From positions 248,001-312,000 of the forward strand of contig JBBCIY010000004.1 of NCBI GenBank assembly GCA_037189645.1: 64,000 bases of DNA, given 5' to 3'. The notes beneath the pieces were generated by a model. The model was given only the letters and a program-made list of their open reading frames with translations, was not told the DNA's origin and made no database searches. The DNA is from Taishania sp037189645. GTDB taxonomy: Bacteria > Bacteroidota > Bacteroidia > Flavobacteriales_D > Crocinitomicaceae. The position numbers and the translations under genes are program-made. Below are positions 62,235 to 64,000 of the stretch, one piece after another (the stretch's first letter is position 1; the number at the start of each line of letters is the position of its first letter).

Positions 62235-63320
62235 ATGAGCAAATTCAGAACCATTTGGACGACAGAAGACCGTTATGTAGAGGTAATTGACCAGAAATTA
62301 TTGCCACATCAGCTGGTGACCAGGAAATTGCTGACCTGCAAAGATGCGGAGCTGGCAATTAAGGACATGACGGTACGGGGAGCTCCGTTAATTGGTGCGA
62401 CTGCTGCTTACGGAATTTATCTTGCAGTCCGTGAGCTGGTCGAAAAACAGCTGGATGGTTCATTTCTGGATGCTGCTTTTTCCGACCTGACAGCCTCCCG
62501 TCCAACGGCGGTTAATTTATTCTGGGCGCTGGATAAGATGCGGGATGCGCTGGACAACTGTGAAGGAGACTTCCTGTCCGTAGCATGGGATACCGCGAAC
62601 CAGATCGTGGAAGAAGATGTGGAAACATGCCGGATGATCGGTGTCCATGGTCTGCCGTTCATTGAAGAGATTTCCGGAAGAAAGAATGGTGAAGTAGTCA
62701 ATATCCTGACACACTGCAATGCTGGGATGCTGGGTTGCATCGAGTGGGGAACGATTACCTCACCGATCTACCAGGCAATGGAAAAAGGCATCAAAGTACA
62801 TGTGTGGGTGGATGAGACGCGTCCCCGTAACCAGGGAAGTAACCTGACGTGCTACGAACTGACCCGCCACAATGTTCCGCATACGCTGATCGTTGACAAT
62901 GCCGGAGGGCATCTGATGCAGCACGGATTCGTGGACATGGTAATTGTCGGGACAGACCGGACGACCAGGAACGGAGATGTGGCGAACAAGATCGGAACGT
63001 ATCTGAAAGCGCTGGCAGCAAAAGACAATAACATACCGTTTTACGTAGCGTTGCCTTCCACCACGCTGGATATGGACATGAAAAGCGGTTTTGACATCCC
63101 GATTGAAGAGCGCAGCCAGGATGAGGTAAAATATTTCATCGGGAAATCAACGGCAACGGGAAACATTGATTCTGTGTTGATCTGTCCCGAAACAACACCC
63201 GCAAGCAATTACGGCTTTGATGTTACACCGGCCCGGCTGGTTACAAAGATCATCACAGATCGGGGAGTCTGCAACGCATCCGAAGAGGGATTGCTGGAAT
63301 TGTTCCCGGAGTACAGGTAA
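62235..63320 (+). CDS. mtnA: S-methyl-5-thioribose-1-phosphate isomerase
   Basis: MtnA isomerises 5-methylthioribose 1-phosphate to the ribulose 1-phosphate in methionine salvage from methylthioadenosine. At 361 residues it matches the family. The motifs TVRGAPLIGATAAYG (about 47-61), the catalytic Cys in THCNAGMLG (about 159) and Asp in GTDRTTRNGDVANKIGTY (about 239) are intact, which separates it from eIF2B-like relatives. No other salvage genes (mtnB, C, D, K, N) are nearby, so the rest of the pathway must lie elsewhere or the enzyme serves an MTA-to-isoprenoid or other shunt. It is monocistronic and converges with mutY. Confidence 0.94.
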   Translation: MSKFRTIWTTEDRYVEVIDQKLLPHQLVTRKLLTCKDAELAIKDMTVRGAPLIGATAAYGIYLAVRELVEKQLDGSFLDAAFSDLTASRPTAVNLFWALDKMRDALDNCEGDFLSVAWDTANQIVEEDVETCRMIGVHGLPFIEEISGRKNGEVVNILTHCNAGMLGCIEWGTITSPIYQAMEKGIKVHVWVDETRPRNQGSNLTCYELTRHNVPHTLIVDNAGGHLMQHGFVDMVIVGTDRTTRNGDVANKIGTYLKALAAKDNNIPFYVALPSTTLDMDMKSGFDIPIEERSQDEVKYFIGKSTATGNIDSVLICPETTPASNYGFDVTPARLVTKIITDRGVCNASEEGLLELFPEYR

Positions 63321-63338
63321 ATTTCCGCGGCCCGCAGC

Positions 63339-64000
63339 TTATTTCAGTTCTGTGCCTGAAGTTTCAAGATACCGGTCGATCAGCCTGGGCAGAGGAATGT
63401 TTTCAAGCTCAGTAAGATCAACCGAAAGCTGCTGCAGCTCTGACGGGATACCCGGGAAATGAAGAAACCGGGTAACAATCCGCTGGTGTGAAAGAATGTG
63501 CTTTACTTCTTTTGAAATGAAAGAAGGTTCCAATCCGTATGTTTCGTTATGATACCGGATCAGCTCCTGTTCAGGGACCGGTACCTCTGATTCGTATAAT
63601 GGAAATTCATACAAATGCTGCCAGATATCCGGTTTTGTTCTTTTTTGTACACAGATCCTGGCATCTTGAGTAAATATCCCGTAGTAAAAGTAGCGTGTGC
63701 GTACTTTGGTCTTCTTTTCTTTAACCGGCCGTGCCGCGACAGTGTTATTGATGAAGGCCAGGCAGCTGTCGTTCAGGATGCAGCTGTTACAATCCGGGTT
63801 GACAGGTATGCACTGCTGGGAGCCGAACTCCATTATTGCCTGGTTGTGTTCGTCCGGAGTATCTTTTGGAATGAGGGAATCCGCGATCTGCTGGAATTCT
63901 TTTTTACCCAAAGTGGAATCTATCGGTGTGCTTATATCGAAATAACGGGATAAGAAACGGTATACGTTGCCATCCACAAGCGCCTTTGCTTCTTTGAATG
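63339..64000 (-). CDS. mutY: A/G-specific adenine glycosylase, 5' part outside the window
   Basis: MutY removes adenine mispaired with 8-oxoguanine. Only the C-terminal 220 or so residues are inside the window. The frame runs to the right edge as FKEAKALVDGNVYRFLSRYF, so the GTG at 63977 is not the start. The [4Fe-4S] cluster ligands are present with the diagnostic spacing C-x6-C-x2-C-x5-C (CIPVNPDCNSCILNDSC), followed by the NUDIX-like 8-oxoG recognition domain (TRYFYYGIFTQDARICVQKR, then KHILSHQRIVTRFLHF). It is convergent with mtnA; the two ends are 18 bp apart. Confidence 0.93.
   Translation of the reverse strand, partial: FKEAKALVDGNVYRFLSRYFDISTPIDSTLGKKEFQQIADSLIPKDTPDEHNQAIMEFGSQQCIPVNPDCNSCILNDSCLAFINNTVAARPVKEKKTKVRTRYFYYGIFTQDARICVQKRTKPDIWQHLYEFPLYESEVPVPEQELIRYHNETYGLEPSFISKEVKHILSHQRIVTRFLHFPGIPSELQQLSVDLTELENIPLPRLIDRYLETSGTELK

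Overview
The window is chromosomal DNA from a member of the Bacteroidota, most likely the Flavobacteriales. I infer this from four proteins with type IX secretion (T9SS) C-terminal signals, a PorZ-like propeller, DUF5686 and DUF4476 proteins, b558-type succinate dehydrogenase and a lipoprotein RND efflux set. Promoters match the Bacteroidota -7 consensus TAnnTTTG in at least 18 places, often only 5 to 25 bases before the start codon. I do not assign a genus; a Crocinitomicaceae (Fluviicola-like) origin is possible but unproven. I saw no insertion sequence, CRISPR array, prophage or tRNA gene.

Layout. 0-7.2 kb: a membrane TPR/HTH regulator followed by two large T9SS-exported surface proteins. 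7.3-19.1 kb: hydroxyacyl-CoA dehydrogenase, a DUF5686 outer-membrane protein, hemL, the porZ-recO pair, a FAD-linked oxidase with an M42 peptidase, an XRE regulator and an HMA-domain lipoprotein. 19.4-23.1 kb: sdhCAB. 23.3-28.1 kb: two small membrane proteins that share a conserved leader, ettA, a DUF4112 protein and a BamA/TamA-like barrel. 28.2-31.7 kb: fbp and a katG with a signal peptide. 31.8-37.6 kb: a tripartite RND efflux operon. 38-41.4 kb: mfd. 41.4-46.7 kb: poorly characterised membrane and exported proteins, a candidate structured RNA, a DUF4476 protein and a HAD phosphatase. 46.7-55.5 kb: ahcY, glycosyltransferase, tsaC, ftsB-like gene, def, rhomboid, SixA-like phosphatase and a Mn-type superoxide dismutase. 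55.6-64 kb: a DsbA-like lipoprotein divergent from an HxlR regulator, lon, an ECF sigma/anti-sigma pair, a T9SS protein, mtnA and the 3' part of mutY.

Most of this is ordinary housekeeping. The least explained signals lie between genes. At about 44870-45089 the plus strand appears to encode a structured RNA: a 19-bp three-segment closing stem whose 5' end falls where the promoter predicts transcription to start, two internal hairpins, a 12-bp terminator, and a Fur/PerR-like 7-1-7 palindrome between the promoter elements. At 23256-23312 and 23849-23903 two genes with unrelated products carry the same three-block leader. A 16-bp palindrome lies over both face-to-face promoters of the HxlR/DsbA pair. 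Four phased CTGTA boxes fill a divergent promoter region at 43.1 kb. Redox and stress functions (katG, sod, HxlR/DsbA, HMA protein, lon, efflux) are frequent but scattered, not one operon.
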